A model generated the notes under the pieces. The model was not told the DNA's origin. It did not search any database and saw only the letters and a program-made list of their open reading frames with translations. This document shows positions 16,503 to 25,212 of a stretch of DNA of 41,374 nucleotides, piece after piece. This DNA comes from Aeriscardovia sp. (lineage in GTDB: Bacteria > Actinomycetota > Actinomycetes > Actinomycetales > Bifidobacteriaceae): contig JAFNPO010000064.1 in the NCBI GenBank assembly GCA_017386585.1, positions 1 through 41,374 on the forward strand. Direction: 5' to 3'. The stretch's first letter is position 1; each line of letters starts with the position of its first letter. The translations under genes and the position numbers were made by a program.

Positions 16503-17375
16503 TCACACAACCGGGATGGCTCCGCGACGTGCGATTTCCTTGACAGTGGGGACGTCCGTGCTGTTCTCGCCCAGCATGTTCGGCTTGCCGTCCTGACCGT
16601 GCCAATCCGAGCCACCTGTGACCAGCAGCCCCCACCGCTGCGCCAGCTTTGTTAGGCGGGTGCGCTGCTCCGGCGAGTTCTCGCGGTGGTTCACCTCTAG
16701 CGCGTCCAGACCGCAATCGACGCATGCGCGGATTTGATCATCCGAGAGGACAACGCGGTTGCGCGCGAACGATCCACCGTGAGCTAACGCCGCTACTCCT
16801 CCGGCGTCCTTGATGGCGCGGATGGCTTCTGTCACTGTAGGTGTCTCCACCGATACGTAGTACGGCCCGCGCTTGCTGAGAACACCGGCGAAGGCGTCCG
16901 CGCGCGTGCGGTACACGCCGGCAGCCACTAGCGCGTCCGCCATATGCGGCCGTCCGATAGTCGTCGCGCCACCCTCCTTAGCCTGGTCGCACACCGACTC
17001 CCAGCTGATAGGATAATCCCGCGCGAGGTTGGCCACCATGGTCCGGGCACGCTCGAGACGTCGCTGGCGAGTACGGGCGAACAGCTCGACCAACTGACGG
17101 CCGTCTGGATTGTACAGCCACGCCAGCACATGGACAGAGATTTTTCCGGCACTCAATGGCCAGTGCGTGCTCATCTCAGTGCCACAGATCAGGGGCATCC
17201 CCACCCCACGGGCAGCGTTCACAGCTTCTGTCCAGCCAGCTGCGGTGTCATGGTCAGTAATCGCCACGCCGTCCAAACCACGTTCGCGCGCTTCCTGCAC
17301 CAATTGCAGTGGCGTACGCGTGCCATCCGAGAAAACAGTGTGGCAGTGCAAATCCCATCCTAAAGTCTTTTCCAT
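16503..17375 (-). CDS. PHP-domain phosphoesterase (RNase AM/YciV-like)
   Basis: 290 aa PHP metallophosphoesterase. Metal ligands are clear: DLHCHTVFSDGT (residues 8-19), ITDHD (39-43), E in CGTEMS, HVLAWL, GRPHMAD and GGSDWHG near the C-terminus. This layout matches YciV/RNase AM, which removes 3' phosphates from 3',5'-nucleoside bisphosphates and trims 5' ends of RNA; the substrate here is inferred from the family. The ATG at 17375 has no Shine-Dalgarno but lies 7 nt after TACGAT (17383-17388 on the minus strand), suggesting a leaderless message. Divergent from the VKOR homologue. Confidence 0.88.
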   Translation of the reverse strand: MEKTLGWDLHCHTVFSDGTRTPLQLVQEARERGLDGVAITDHDTAAGWTEAVNAARGVGMPLICGTEMSTHWPLSAGKISVHVLAWLYNPDGRQLVELFARTRQRRLERARTMVANLARDYPISWESVCDQAKEGGATTIGRPHMADALVAAGVYRTRADAFAGVLSKRGPYYVSVETPTVTEAIRAIKDAGGVAALAHGGSFARNRVVLSDDQIRACVDCGLDALEVNHRENSPEQRTRLTKLAQRWGLLVTGGSDWHGQDGKPNMLGENSTDVPTVKEIARRGAIPVV

Positions 17376-17441
17376 AGGACTTATCGTAAGCTGGTGTCCG
17401 CAGTAAAGCGCGCCATGGCGCGATCACGAGAAAGGTATGAC

Positions 17442-18101
17442 ATGAATCCGACGGCGACGAGGAACAACTGGCGCGAATCCTGGAGACACCGGTCGACCGC
17501 TATCTATCTCGTCATGCTGATCATGTCGCTCGTGGCTCTAGTCGTCTCGTTCTGCCTCTCATCTGACACTCTCAAGATGGCGGCCAAACCGGACATCGTG
17601 CTGGCCTGCGACATCAACGCCGTCGTCTCCTGCTCAGACGTGGCGGCCAGCTGGCAAGCCGACCCCATCCACCTGTTCGGGATGCACTTCCCCAACTCAT
17701 TCTTCGGCATCTGTTTTGAATCCGTGTTCGTGACCATCGCTGTACTGGGGCTAGCGCGCACGCGCTTCCCGCGTTGGTTTGTTCTCGCCACCTGGTGGGG
17801 CGGACTGGCCGCACTACTCTACTCCTACTGGCTGTTGAGCCAGGAGCTGTTCGTCATCAACGCCTTGTGCCCCTGGTGTCTGACACTGATGTTCTCCACC
17901 ACCATCCAGTTTATGGCCATCACACACGCCACTGTCATCATCCAAGACGCTCCGCGCGCAAGCGGACGCTTCGCTGGGCTGCGCCGCCGTCTAAACGACT
18001 GCTACCGGCCGAACCTCGACCTACTGGGCGACGTTCTGTGGATCTTAATACTCTGCGCCGTCATCCTACTACGCGACGGCAGGCGCATTTTCGCCCATTA
18101 A
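17442..18101 (+). CDS. Vitamin K epoxide reductase (VKOR) family protein
   Basis: 219-aa integral membrane protein. Bacterial VKOR reoxidises a DsbA-like thiol oxidase with quinone, driving disulfide formation outside the cell. The four functional cysteines are present: C56 and C64 in the first loop (CDINAVVSC) and the CPWC active site (C143-C146), together with the conserved NSFFGI after a membrane helix. Five hydrophobic segments are seen, the last near the C-terminus (LLGDVLWILILCAVILL). Start at ATG 17442, with AAAGG at a spacing of 6; the frame extends upstream to 17394 without support. No thioredoxin-like partner is in the window. Confidence 0.92.
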   Translation: MNPTATRNNWRESWRHRSTAIYLVMLIMSLVALVVSFCLSSDTLKMAAKPDIVLACDINAVVSCSDVAASWQADPIHLFGMHFPNSFFGICFESVFVTIAVLGLARTRFPRWFVLATWWGGLAALLYSYWLLSQELFVINALCPWCLTLMFSTTIQFMAITHATVIIQDAPRASGRFAGLRRRLNDCYRPNLDLLGDVLWILILCAVILLRDGRRIFAH

Positions 18102-18140
18102 ACAACCATTAAATAAAACGGGGATCGGCGCAGATCGTCT

Positions 18141-19094
18141 TCACTTCAGCAACTGTTCCTCGCCGTCTTTCTTCGAACGGCGGCGATGCACGTGCGCGCG
18201 CGCCGTGCGCGACCGGTCGATCGTGGTGCGATGGCCGGCACTCGTACTGCGGTAGCTTGGATGGTGGTGGCGGATACCAGAGCGCGACCGGTGCAGGGTC
18301 AGCGCGCGCGTTCGTTTGGCCGCACCAGGCATGACCCAGTCAAACTTCACGGATAGTAGCCTTACCGCTACGACCAGCGCCACAATGAAGAGATCGAGGA
18401 TAATCTCGGCGGCGAAATTGATGAGATTGTGGATGTAGGCTTTGCACACGAAGACCGTCAGTACACTGGCCCCCAGGGCGGGCACAGCGTAGAAATGCCG
18501 GTCCTTGATGATCATCGGCACCTCATTGATGATGATGTCCCTGCATACTCCGCCCCCAACGCCGGTGATGAGGCCAAGGAACACAGCAGTGAGGGCGGGC
18601 ATGTGGTAGGCGATGCCCTTCGTGGTGCCGTCAACGGCGAAGAGTGCCAGAGCCAAAGCGTCGAACACGGTCGTAGTCCAGTACATCTTCTCCATTTCAG
18701 GATGGAAGATGATGACGATAATGCCTGAGAACAATGCGATACTCAGATACCAGTAGTTCGAGAGGTTAACTGGCGGGAAACAGCCGATGAGCACATCTCG
18801 GATAGTGCCGCCTCCCAAGGCGGTGAACCACGCTGCCACCATGATAGCGAAAGAGTCGTAGCCGTGCTGGTAGGCTGCCATGCCACCGATGGTTCCGCAG
18901 AAGAAAGTCGCCAGATATTCGACCACTAGGAAGAACCAGTTACTTTCCAGCGGCAATGGCGCTGCCTCCGTGATTGGAGTCGCGAGGGTTAGGACCGGCG
19001 TTGAGGCCAGGCCGGCTAACGCCGGATGGGCCGCGGTGAGCGTGCGAACTGGAACACTGGCCGCGACGGCGGCTCCCGTAAGAAGCAGTGACAT
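18141..19094 (-). CDS. TRIC/UPF0126 (YadS-like) cation channel family protein
   Basis: 317 aa. The central part (about 50-245) has the duplicated three-helix layout of prokaryotic TRIC channels, each half with the diagnostic motif: ALGGGTIRDVLIG in the first and GVGGGVCRDIIINEVP in the second. Family members form trimeric monovalent-cation channels; some bacterial ones have been annotated as glycine transporters. Two extras flank the core: an N-terminal Ala/Thr-rich hydrophobic segment that could be a signal or additional helix, and a C-terminal Arg/His/Ser-rich tail of about 65 residues, probably cytoplasmic. ATG 19094 follows an AAGGGGAAGG purine tract. It converges with the VKOR gene (39-nt gap). 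Confidence 0.88.
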   Translation of the reverse strand: MSLLLTGAAVAASVPVRTLTAAHPALAGLASTPVLTLATPITEAAPLPLESNWFFLVVEYLATFFCGTIGGMAAYQHGYDSFAIMVAAWFTALGGGTIRDVLIGCFPPVNLSNYWYLSIALFSGIIVIIFHPEMEKMYWTTTVFDALALALFAVDGTTKGIAYHMPALTAVFLGLITGVGGGVCRDIIINEVPMIIKDRHFYAVPALGASVLTVFVCKAYIHNLINFAAEIILDLFIVALVVAVRLLSVKFDWVMPGAAKRTRALTLHRSRSGIRHHHPSYRSTSAGHRTTIDRSRTARAHVHRRRSKKDGEEQLLK

Positions 19095-19475
19095 CCTTCC
19101 CCTTCCCGTCGTTCTGCGCGTGTCTCATCACACCTATTATCATCGGAAGATGCCGAGCATGCGGAGGCGTGCCCATTCGTTTACAAAGCGCGCATCCGTC
19201 TTATGGTCGGGCGTGTCAGGTAAGGACATGGAGTTAGCGGGATCGTCGTCCGATTGGTTTCTTGGAAACTGCCGAATTATCGGCCGTAGATTTCTATGTT
19301 TCCGTTTAGGTTTCTTAGATGGGACTTTCGCGCAGAAATATTGCTATGGCAACGTTTCTATCAAAAATGGTAACGTTTCCACAGTGAAAAACATCGGGGA
19401 TGCCTAGCGTTTTATTATAGATTATTATAGAATAGTGTGGTTAGGCTGTCGCCGACGACAGCCATGGAGGATACT
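19095..19475 (+). promoter_or_regulatory. AT-rich regulatory region upstream of the APC transporter
   Basis: 380 bases without a recognisable gene. The 3' half is markedly AT-rich and holds two sets of direct repeats: AACGTTTC at 19351-19358 and 19372-19379 (starts 21 bp apart, two helical turns, in similar contexts GGCAACGTTTCT and GGTAACGTTTCC), and a tandem TTATTATAGA-TTATTATAGA at 19412-19431. The second set contains TATAGA/TATTAT-like -10 sequences. This looks like an operator region plus promoter for the transporter gene, 45-125 nt upstream of its start. Confidence 0.5.
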
Positions 19476-21233
19476 ATGAACACAACAGCTGTCCAGCCGT
19501 CCTCATCCACATCGGACGGCCCTATCGTCACTGCAACCCACGGCACGTATGCTAGGTTCCATGTAAATCCAAACCTCAAGAAGCGCTACGTTACCATCCT
19601 CGCCATGACCTTCATGAACATTTCGATGATGGTCGGCATCGGCAACGACGTGCAGATGGCCTTCTACGGTCTCTCCTCGGTTTTCTTCTACGTCGTCTGC
19701 GCCATCCTCTTCTTCATCCCTACTGCTCTGGTCGCCGCGGAGCTGGCGACTGGCTGGCCTGAAGCCGGCGGAATCTTCCGCTGGGTCGGCGAAGGCATCG
19801 GCAAATCCTGGGCCGTTCTCTGCGTCTTCGTCCTGTGGATCCAGAACGCTCTGAATCTCTCCCAGGCACCAGCCTCCTACACCGAGACTGTCGCTTTCTT
19901 CGGACCGAATTTTAAATACGCCATTAACTTCGCCGAAGACCCAACGAAATACATCAGCCACGCCGCGTTCCTCTGGATTATGATTGCTTGGATTGTCAGC
20001 TTCTGGATTGAAGCCTGGATCTGCAACAAGGGTGTCAAATTCTTCGACAAGATTGTCGCTGTGGGTGTCACCGTTGGCACCATCCTGCCACTTCTGCTCA
20101 TGATCGTCCTTGGCATCGTCTATATCGCCCAGGGTCGCCATATCTACATGAGCACCAACCCGAAGGATCTTGTTCCAAATACTTGGGGCATGTCTACCCT
20201 CTCGCTCGCTGCGACTGTGTTCTTCGGATACGCCGGCATTGACGATAATGCTGTCTACGTTTCCAAGATGAAGCATCCGGAGCGCAGCTATGTCACTGCT
20301 ACCATCTTGACGGTTTTTGTCTGCCTCATCATCTTCATCGTTGGTACGCTCATCATCGCCATGGTCATCCCGAACGACAGCATCAACGTTATCTACTCGC
20401 TCAATCAGGTGTTCATGGTTCTAGGCTCTACGATTGGCGCGCCATGGCTCTACTTGGTCATCGTCTACATCAGTATGTTCAATAACGTCACTGCCAACAT
20501 CGCCATGTTCGCAGCCCCGTCCCTCATGTTTGGCCAGGCCGGCGGTGCCGGCTTTATGCCGAAATGGCTCCAGGCAAAGAACAAGCATGGCATGCCGGCG
20601 CGTCTGGTGTACCTGCAGTGCATCATTTTCACGGTTCTTTCCTTCGTCTTCGAACTCATGCCGAACGTCGAAGGCTTTGTCATCATGATCTCGCAGGCCA
20701 CGACGGTGCTCTACCTCATCTACTACATTCTCATGTTCACCACTTTCCTGCGCATGAAGTACACGCAGCCCAACCGTCCACGCGTCTTTTCCGTGCCTGG
20801 TCACAAGACCGGCGCCTGGATTATCGCCGGCGCGGGCATAGCTACTAGCCTCTTCGGCATTGTCATGGCGATCTGGCCACCGGCCCAAGTGGCCGAGGAA
20901 GTCGGTTCGCCGGTCACCTACGTGACGGTTATCATCTTGCTGTGCATCATCATCGTAGCTATCCCGTTTATCCTGTCCGCAATCTCCAAGCATAAGAATT
21001 GGGTCGATCCGGCGAACAAGTTTGCCCCGTATACGTGGCAAATCGAAGGTCTCAAGAAGCCGGGCAAGTCGCTATCGAACGTGTCCACTACGGTCCTGTC
21101 TTACGACCAGAACTCCATGGGCATGCCAATCAAGCACCCCTTCTCCACGACCGACACCATGGCGAGCCTACCGAAGGAACTGATCCAGGACGCGCTTCTC
21201 GCGCAGGACGCGAAGGCAGCTACCGAGGAATGA
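19476..21233 (+). CDS. APC-family amino acid antiporter, GadC/YjeM-like
   Basis: 585-aa amino acid/polyamine/organocation transporter with about twelve hydrophobic segments. The family's helix-1 region reads MTFMNISMMVGIGNDVQMAFYGL and is followed by the well-conserved WPEAGGIFRWVGEGIG, typical of the glutamate:GABA antiporter branch. Substrate cannot be fixed from sequence; glutamate/GABA exchange for acid resistance is the best guess. A C-terminal hydrophilic tail of about 85 residues follows the last helix and could act as a plug as described for GadC. ATG 19476 has GGAGG at a spacing of 5. No glutamate decarboxylase gene is in the window. The gene is monocistronic, ending in a strong terminator. 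Confidence 0.85.
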   Translation: MNTTAVQPSSSTSDGPIVTATHGTYARFHVNPNLKKRYVTILAMTFMNISMMVGIGNDVQMAFYGLSSVFFYVVCAILFFIPTALVAAELATGWPEAGGIFRWVGEGIGKSWAVLCVFVLWIQNALNLSQAPASYTETVAFFGPNFKYAINFAEDPTKYISHAAFLWIMIAWIVSFWIEAWICNKGVKFFDKIVAVGVTVGTILPLLLMIVLGIVYIAQGRHIYMSTNPKDLVPNTWGMSTLSLAATVFFGYAGIDDNAVYVSKMKHPERSYVTATILTVFVCLIIFIVGTLIIAMVIPNDSINVIYSLNQVFMVLGSTIGAPWLYLVIVYISMFNNVTANIAMFAAPSLMFGQAGGAGFMPKWLQAKNKHGMPARLVYLQCIIFTVLSFVFELMPNVEGFVIMISQATTVLYLIYYILMFTTFLRMKYTQPNRPRVFSVPGHKTGAWIIAGAGIATSLFGIVMAIWPPAQVAEEVGSPVTYVTVIILLCIIIVAIPFILSAISKHKNWVDPANKFAPYTWQIEGLKKPGKSLSNVSTTVLSYDQNSMGMPIKHPFSTTDTMASLPKELIQDALLAQDAKAATEE

Positions 21234-21328
21234 CCTCGTCGAGAACCGTTCCTGATTTGTCTCCCGACGGTTCCCCCCAGAGGGGTTCGCTTCCCACGGC
21301 GTCCACAGGCGGTTGCTCCTGGTAGAAC

Positions 21329-21384
21329 AACGGTGAGGGGGTCTGTACAGGTTTCTCTGTGCAGACCCCCTCACCGTTTTTTGG
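21329..21384 (+). terminator. Very strong terminator of the APC transporter gene
   Basis: A 22-bp stem (21329-21350/21357-21378) with one G-U pair and a 6-nt loop, followed by a T6 run (21377-21382). It lies about 95 nt after the stop codon. Confidence 0.93.
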
Positions 21385-21453
21385 CTCTCGTCGTTTTCAC
21401 ACGGCTCAGCTGAAGGCGACGTGCGCTGCGACTGAATACAGCCGAGACGAGAG

Positions 21454-21483
21454 TAAAACACGGGCGTTACCGACATCCCGTGT
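21454..21483 (-). terminator. Terminator of ileS
   Basis: Perfect 7-bp stem ACACGGG/CCCGTGT (21458-21464/21477-21483) with a 12-nt loop and TTTTAC after it on the minus strand; it begins 3 nt after the ileS stop. Confidence 0.65.
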
Positions 21484-21486
21484 CCG

Positions 21487-24400
21487 CTAGACCTTGGTGA
21501 CCTCCACGCCCAACTGTGTTATGTCGGCGGAAATTTCAACTATCATGGCGTCAGCCAACGTTTCGGACGCGATAAGCTCGCGGAATCGCTCAATAGCCGC
21601 CACGCCAACAGCGTCGGACGCTGGGACTGTCAGCGCTAGGCTGATGTGATCAGAGACATCGAAACCGGCGCCCTTGCGAGCGTCCTGGATGACGCGGATC
21701 GCGTCGCGCGCCCAGCCTTCAGCAACGAGTTCATCGTCCATGGCCAAGTCCAGCAGTACGAAACCACCCAACGCTAGCGCCGCGGATGCGGACTCAGATC
21801 CGTCGGATGCACCCGTTGCTTCAACGACAGAGCGGTTCAGTTCGTACTCGCCGTTCTGGAGGGCGATGTCGCCGTTCGGAGAGGTCACAACCACGGTGCC
21901 ATCGGTCTCTACGCGCCAGTCGCCGGCCTTGGCACCGCGTATGGCGAACTGTACGGCTTTGCCTAAACGCGGACCGGCAGCGCGAGCGTTGATCTTCAGC
22001 TGAGACACCAACTCCAGGCCATGTTCCTTGGCATTGGCAACGGTAGAGAACTCAACGTCCTTGACGTTCAACTCGCGGGCCAGCAGGTCCTCGTACGCGG
22101 ATACCGCCTCGATATCGTCCACGACAACCGCGAGGCGCCGCAGCGGCTGGCGCACGCGGATTTTGCGCGCCTTGCGCAAGGACAGTGCGGTGGAGACAAC
22201 GTCGCGCACCTTTTCCATGGCGTTCAGCAGCTTCGGGTCGTCGCGTACGACCAGGCTCAGGGCGGTCTCCTCCCCGTTCTTCTCGTCGGCCAGGAACGGC
22301 CAGTCGGTCAGGTGCACGGACTCACCGCCCGTCAAACCTTTCCAGATGGTCTCCGCCTCCATCGGCAGTAACGGCGCGACAGCGCGGCAGAAGACTTCCA
22401 GCACGGTGTACAGCGTGTTGAAAGCGTTCGCGTCTTCGTGCCAGAAGCGTCCGCGGGAGTTGCGGATGTACCAGTTCGTCAAAGCGTCGATAAAGGCGTC
22501 CGCCTCGGCGCAAGCGTCGGAGATGGCAAAGTTGTCAAGATCTTTCTGCATGGCATTCACCGCGCGGTGCAGCTTGGCGAGGATGTAGCGATCCATGTTT
22601 CCGAGCCCATCGATTTCCTCAGCACGCAGCGGTCGGCCGTCGAGGCCGTTGCCCCTGTTCGCAGCGTTAGCGTACAGCGTGAAGAAGTAGTACGAGTTCC
22701 ACAGCGGCAGTAACGTCTGGCGAACCGTGTCACGGATGGCTTTCTCGGTGACAATGAGGTTTCCGCCGCGCAGGATGGGACTGCTCATGAGGAACCAGCG
22801 CATAGCATCGGAACCATACTTGTTGAAGATGCCATTGACGTCCGGGTAGTTATGGAGGTGTTTGCTCATCTTCTCACCGTCAGAGCCGAGCACAATGCCG
22901 TGACAGATAACGTTCTTGAACGGAGCCTTGCCAAACAGTGCGGTCGTCATAACGTCTTGGACGTAGAACCAGCCGCGAGTCTGGCCGATGTACTCGACTA
23001 CGAAATCCGCTGGGAAGTGGTCACCGAACCACTCTTTGTTCTCGAACGGGTAGTGCTTCTGCGCAAAAGAGATAGAGCCGGAGTCGAACCACACGTCAAG
23101 CACGTCGGGAACGCGACGCATAGTGGACTTCCCGGTCGGATCGTCTGGGTTCGGCCGCGTCAACTGATCGATCCACGGGCGATGCAGGTTTGGCTGGCCG
23201 TGATCATCGAGCGGCAGGCAGCCGAAATCGCGTTGCAGCTCCTCCAGGCTGCCGTAGACGTCGATGCGCGGATGCTTAGGGTCGTCGGACTCCCACACTG
23301 GGATGGGAGTACCCCAGTAGCGGTTGCGGGTAATAGACCAGTCGCGGGCGCCTTCGAGCCATTTGCCGAACTGGCCATCGCGCACGTTGGAGGGAATCCA
23401 GTTGATCCGTTTATTCTGAGCGATCATCTCGTCCTTAACGTCGCTAACCTTGACAAACCAGCTGGAGACTGGTTTGTAGATGAGCGGCGAGCCGCAGCGC
23501 CAGCAGTGCGGGTAGCTGTGGAGGTAGCTCTTCTCCTGGATGAGGATTGCACGTTCCTTTTCCGGTATGAGGGCTAGCGGACCGGCGCTATTGCGTAAGT
23601 CCTTGATGATTGGTTTGTTCGCCTCGAAGACTTGGAGGCCTTCGTAGTCCGGCACGAGGCTAGTGAAACGCGCCGCATCGTCAGTGAAGTCGATGGTACC
23701 GATTCCGTGAGCCTTGAGTGTGTTCATGTCGTCCTCGCCGTAAGGTGCTTGGTGCACGAGACCGGTACCTTCGGTGGTGTCAACATAGTCAGCGGTGTAG
23801 ATCTTGTACGCGTTCGGACCGGGCGTTCCGCCCACCTTGCGCGCCGCGTCGGACACGGAGTAGCGGAACACGGGATAGTACTCCCAACCTTCCATATCTT
23901 TGCCCTTGAGCGTTCGCAGGATCTCGTAATCCTCGCCCAGCTCCTTGGTGTACTCACCGACACGGGCTTGAGCGAACCACAGTTTCTTGCCAGCGAAGGC
24001 GCCTTTCACGGGCCGTACCTCAACGTAATCCATGTCGGTGCCGACAACGATGGCTAGGTTGTTTGGCACCGTCCACGGAGTAGTCGTCCAGAAGACAGCG
24101 TACGCGCCCGGCTCGTCCTTAAGAGCCACGGCCACAGTCACGGTCTGGTCTTGCTTGTCCTGGTAGACGTCGTCGTCCATGTGCAGCTCGTGGTTGCTCA
24201 GCGGCGTCTCGTCTACCGGACAGTACGGCAGCACGCGGTAGCCCTTGTAAATGAGGTTCTGGTCGTACAGCCGTTTGAAGGCCCAGATGACAGACTCCAT
24301 GTAGTCAACGTCCATTGTCTTGATGCCTTTGTCAAAGTCAACCCAGCGGCCTTGGCGGTGCACGTAGCTTTTCCACTGCTCGGAGTATTTCATGATGGAC

Positions 24401-24807
24401 TGGCGGCACATGTCGTTGAACCTAGCGATGCCTAGTTCGTCTATCTGGTCTTTGTTGGTAAAGCCGAGCTGCTTCTGTGCCTCCAGCTCCGCCGGCAAAC
24501 CGTGCGTGTCCCAGTTAAAGACGCGCTCGACGCGGCGGCCTTTCATAGTCTGGTAACGCGGGATGACGTCTTTGACGTAACCGGTTAGCAGATGACCATA
24601 GTGCGGCAGACCGTTGGCGAACGGCGGCCCGTCGAAGAAGACAAACTCATTGCCGGAATGGTCGCCGGTTTCACGCTGGGAAATGGATTTGTTAAATGTG
24701 TCGTCCTTGTCCCAGTAATCGAGAACACTCTCTTCTTCCTTGGGGAAATTGGGGCTTGGATTTACGGACTTGCCGTCCTCGCCCACGGCGGACTTTGGAT
24801 AGACCAT
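21487..24807 (-). CDS. ileS: Isoleucyl-tRNA synthetase, eukaryote-like type
   Basis: Class I synthetase that charges tRNA-Ile and edits valine; 1106 aa. The HIGH signature appears as PPFANGLPHYGH (61-72) and the KMSKS loop as KMSKH (about 646-650). The CP1 editing region, the anticodon-binding domain (about 750-900) and a C-terminal extension in place of the zinc-binding end follow. The PPFAxGLPHYGH form and the C-terminus are those of the long eukaryote-like IleRS common in actinobacteria, often associated with natural mupirocin tolerance. ATG 24807 is preceded by AGGAGG at a spacing of 4; the frame extends to 24858, which lies inside the T-box leader and is not used. Expression is expected to be tRNA-dependent. 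Confidence 0.97.
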   Translation of the reverse strand: MVYPKSAVGEDGKSVNPSPNFPKEEESVLDYWDKDDTFNKSISQRETGDHSGNEFVFFDGPPFANGLPHYGHLLTGYVKDVIPRYQTMKGRRVERVFNWDTHGLPAELEAQKQLGFTNKDQIDELGIARFNDMCRQSIMKYSEQWKSYVHRQGRWVDFDKGIKTMDVDYMESVIWAFKRLYDQNLIYKGYRVLPYCPVDETPLSNHELHMDDDVYQDKQDQTVTVAVALKDEPGAYAVFWTTTPWTVPNNLAIVVGTDMDYVEVRPVKGAFAGKKLWFAQARVGEYTKELGEDYEILRTLKGKDMEGWEYYPVFRYSVSDAARKVGGTPGPNAYKIYTADYVDTTEGTGLVHQAPYGEDDMNTLKAHGIGTIDFTDDAARFTSLVPDYEGLQVFEANKPIIKDLRNSAGPLALIPEKERAILIQEKSYLHSYPHCWRCGSPLIYKPVSSWFVKVSDVKDEMIAQNKRINWIPSNVRDGQFGKWLEGARDWSITRNRYWGTPIPVWESDDPKHPRIDVYGSLEELQRDFGCLPLDDHGQPNLHRPWIDQLTRPNPDDPTGKSTMRRVPDVLDVWFDSGSISFAQKHYPFENKEWFGDHFPADFVVEYIGQTRGWFYVQDVMTTALFGKAPFKNVICHGIVLGSDGEKMSKHLHNYPDVNGIFNKYGSDAMRWFLMSSPILRGGNLIVTEKAIRDTVRQTLLPLWNSYYFFTLYANAANRGNGLDGRPLRAEEIDGLGNMDRYILAKLHRAVNAMQKDLDNFAISDACAEADAFIDALTNWYIRNSRGRFWHEDANAFNTLYTVLEVFCRAVAPLLPMEAETIWKGLTGGESVHLTDWPFLADEKNGEETALSLVVRDDPKLLNAMEKVRDVVSTALSLRKARKIRVRQPLRRLAVVVDDIEAVSAYEDLLARELNVKDVEFSTVANAKEHGLELVSQLKINARAAGPRLGKAVQFAIRGAKAGDWRVETDGTVVVTSPNGDIALQNGEYELNRSVVEATGASDGSESASAALALGGFVLLDLAMDDELVAEGWARDAIRVIQDARKGAGFDVSDHISLALTVPASDAVGVAAIERFRELIASETLADAMIVEISADITQLGVEVTKV

Positions 24808-25085
24808 GCACCCTCCTCGTGCTCCGCTTAATCCGCGCAGCCGCTGCCGCGCTACCATTGCTTACACGAGGACGATCGGGACAGCGGCCGATTGCGTCGA
24901 CCGTCCGCGCGCGACACGCGCCGACCGCGGTACCACCCCGCTTACCGGACGACGCCGCGCGCCACCGGTCACTTGAAAACGGGCTGTGACGGGCCCTCCC
25001 GCCGGTTCTACTGGGAGCGGCAGCGTCAGGCGTCGCTCCGTTCTTCCGAAGGCTCCCCGCTGATGACGGATCGCTGCCAAACAAA
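24808..25085 (-). promoter_or_regulatory. T-box riboswitch (translational type) controlling ileS
   Basis: The leader carries the T-box core CGGGGTGGTACCGCGG (24925-24940, minus strand), matching consensus AGGGTGGNACCGCG. The UGGU bulge would pair with the ACCA end of uncharged tRNA-Ile. Upstream, a very short stem CCG/CGG (25067-25069/25057-25059) presents loop TCATCAG with specifier ATC (Ile codon), followed by GGGGAGCCTTCGGAAGAACGG, the layout of the ultrashort stem I leaders of actinobacterial ileS. Downstream, TCCTCGTG (24865-24872) is exactly complementary to CACGAGGA (24814-24821), which contains the ileS Shine-Dalgarno: a sequestering hairpin. No T-run terminator is present, so control should be at translation initiation. 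Confidence 0.92.
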
Positions 25086-25113
25086 CGAAACTCTAGCATT
25101 CTGGCTTGTCAAC

Positions 25114-25119
25114 AGCTGT
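25114..25119 (-). promoter_or_regulatory. Possible -35 element of the ileS leader
   Basis: A perfect TTGACA on the minus strand lies about 30-40 nt before the start of the T-box structure, within the palindrome CAACAGCTGTTG. No good -10 at 16-18 bp is seen (TAGAGT occurs at 11 bp), so the promoter assignment is tentative. Confidence 0.3.
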
Positions 25120-25146
25120 TGGTAACAAAAACCGACACGGCAGTCA

Positions 25147-25209
25147 GGTGGGCTGCCAACCCACCCGGCGCTGGGCCTCCCAAGCGACTATGGCCCGGGT
25201 GTCGACACC
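25147..25209 (-). terminator. Inverted repeats after the hydrolase gene
   Basis: Immediately after the hydrolase stop is the perfect 12-bp palindrome GGTGTCGACACC (25198-25209), followed by the hairpin GGTGGG/CCCACC (25147-25152/25160-25165, 7-nt loop). A T5 run comes only about 20 nt later (GGTTTTTG). Probable transcript end, not a textbook terminator. Confidence 0.4.
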
Positions 25210-25212
25210 GGC

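Noticed and set aside
24808..24858. Longer IleRS start at 24858
   Set aside because: It would place coding sequence in the T-box sequestering region, and the ATG at 24807 has the AGGAGG motif.
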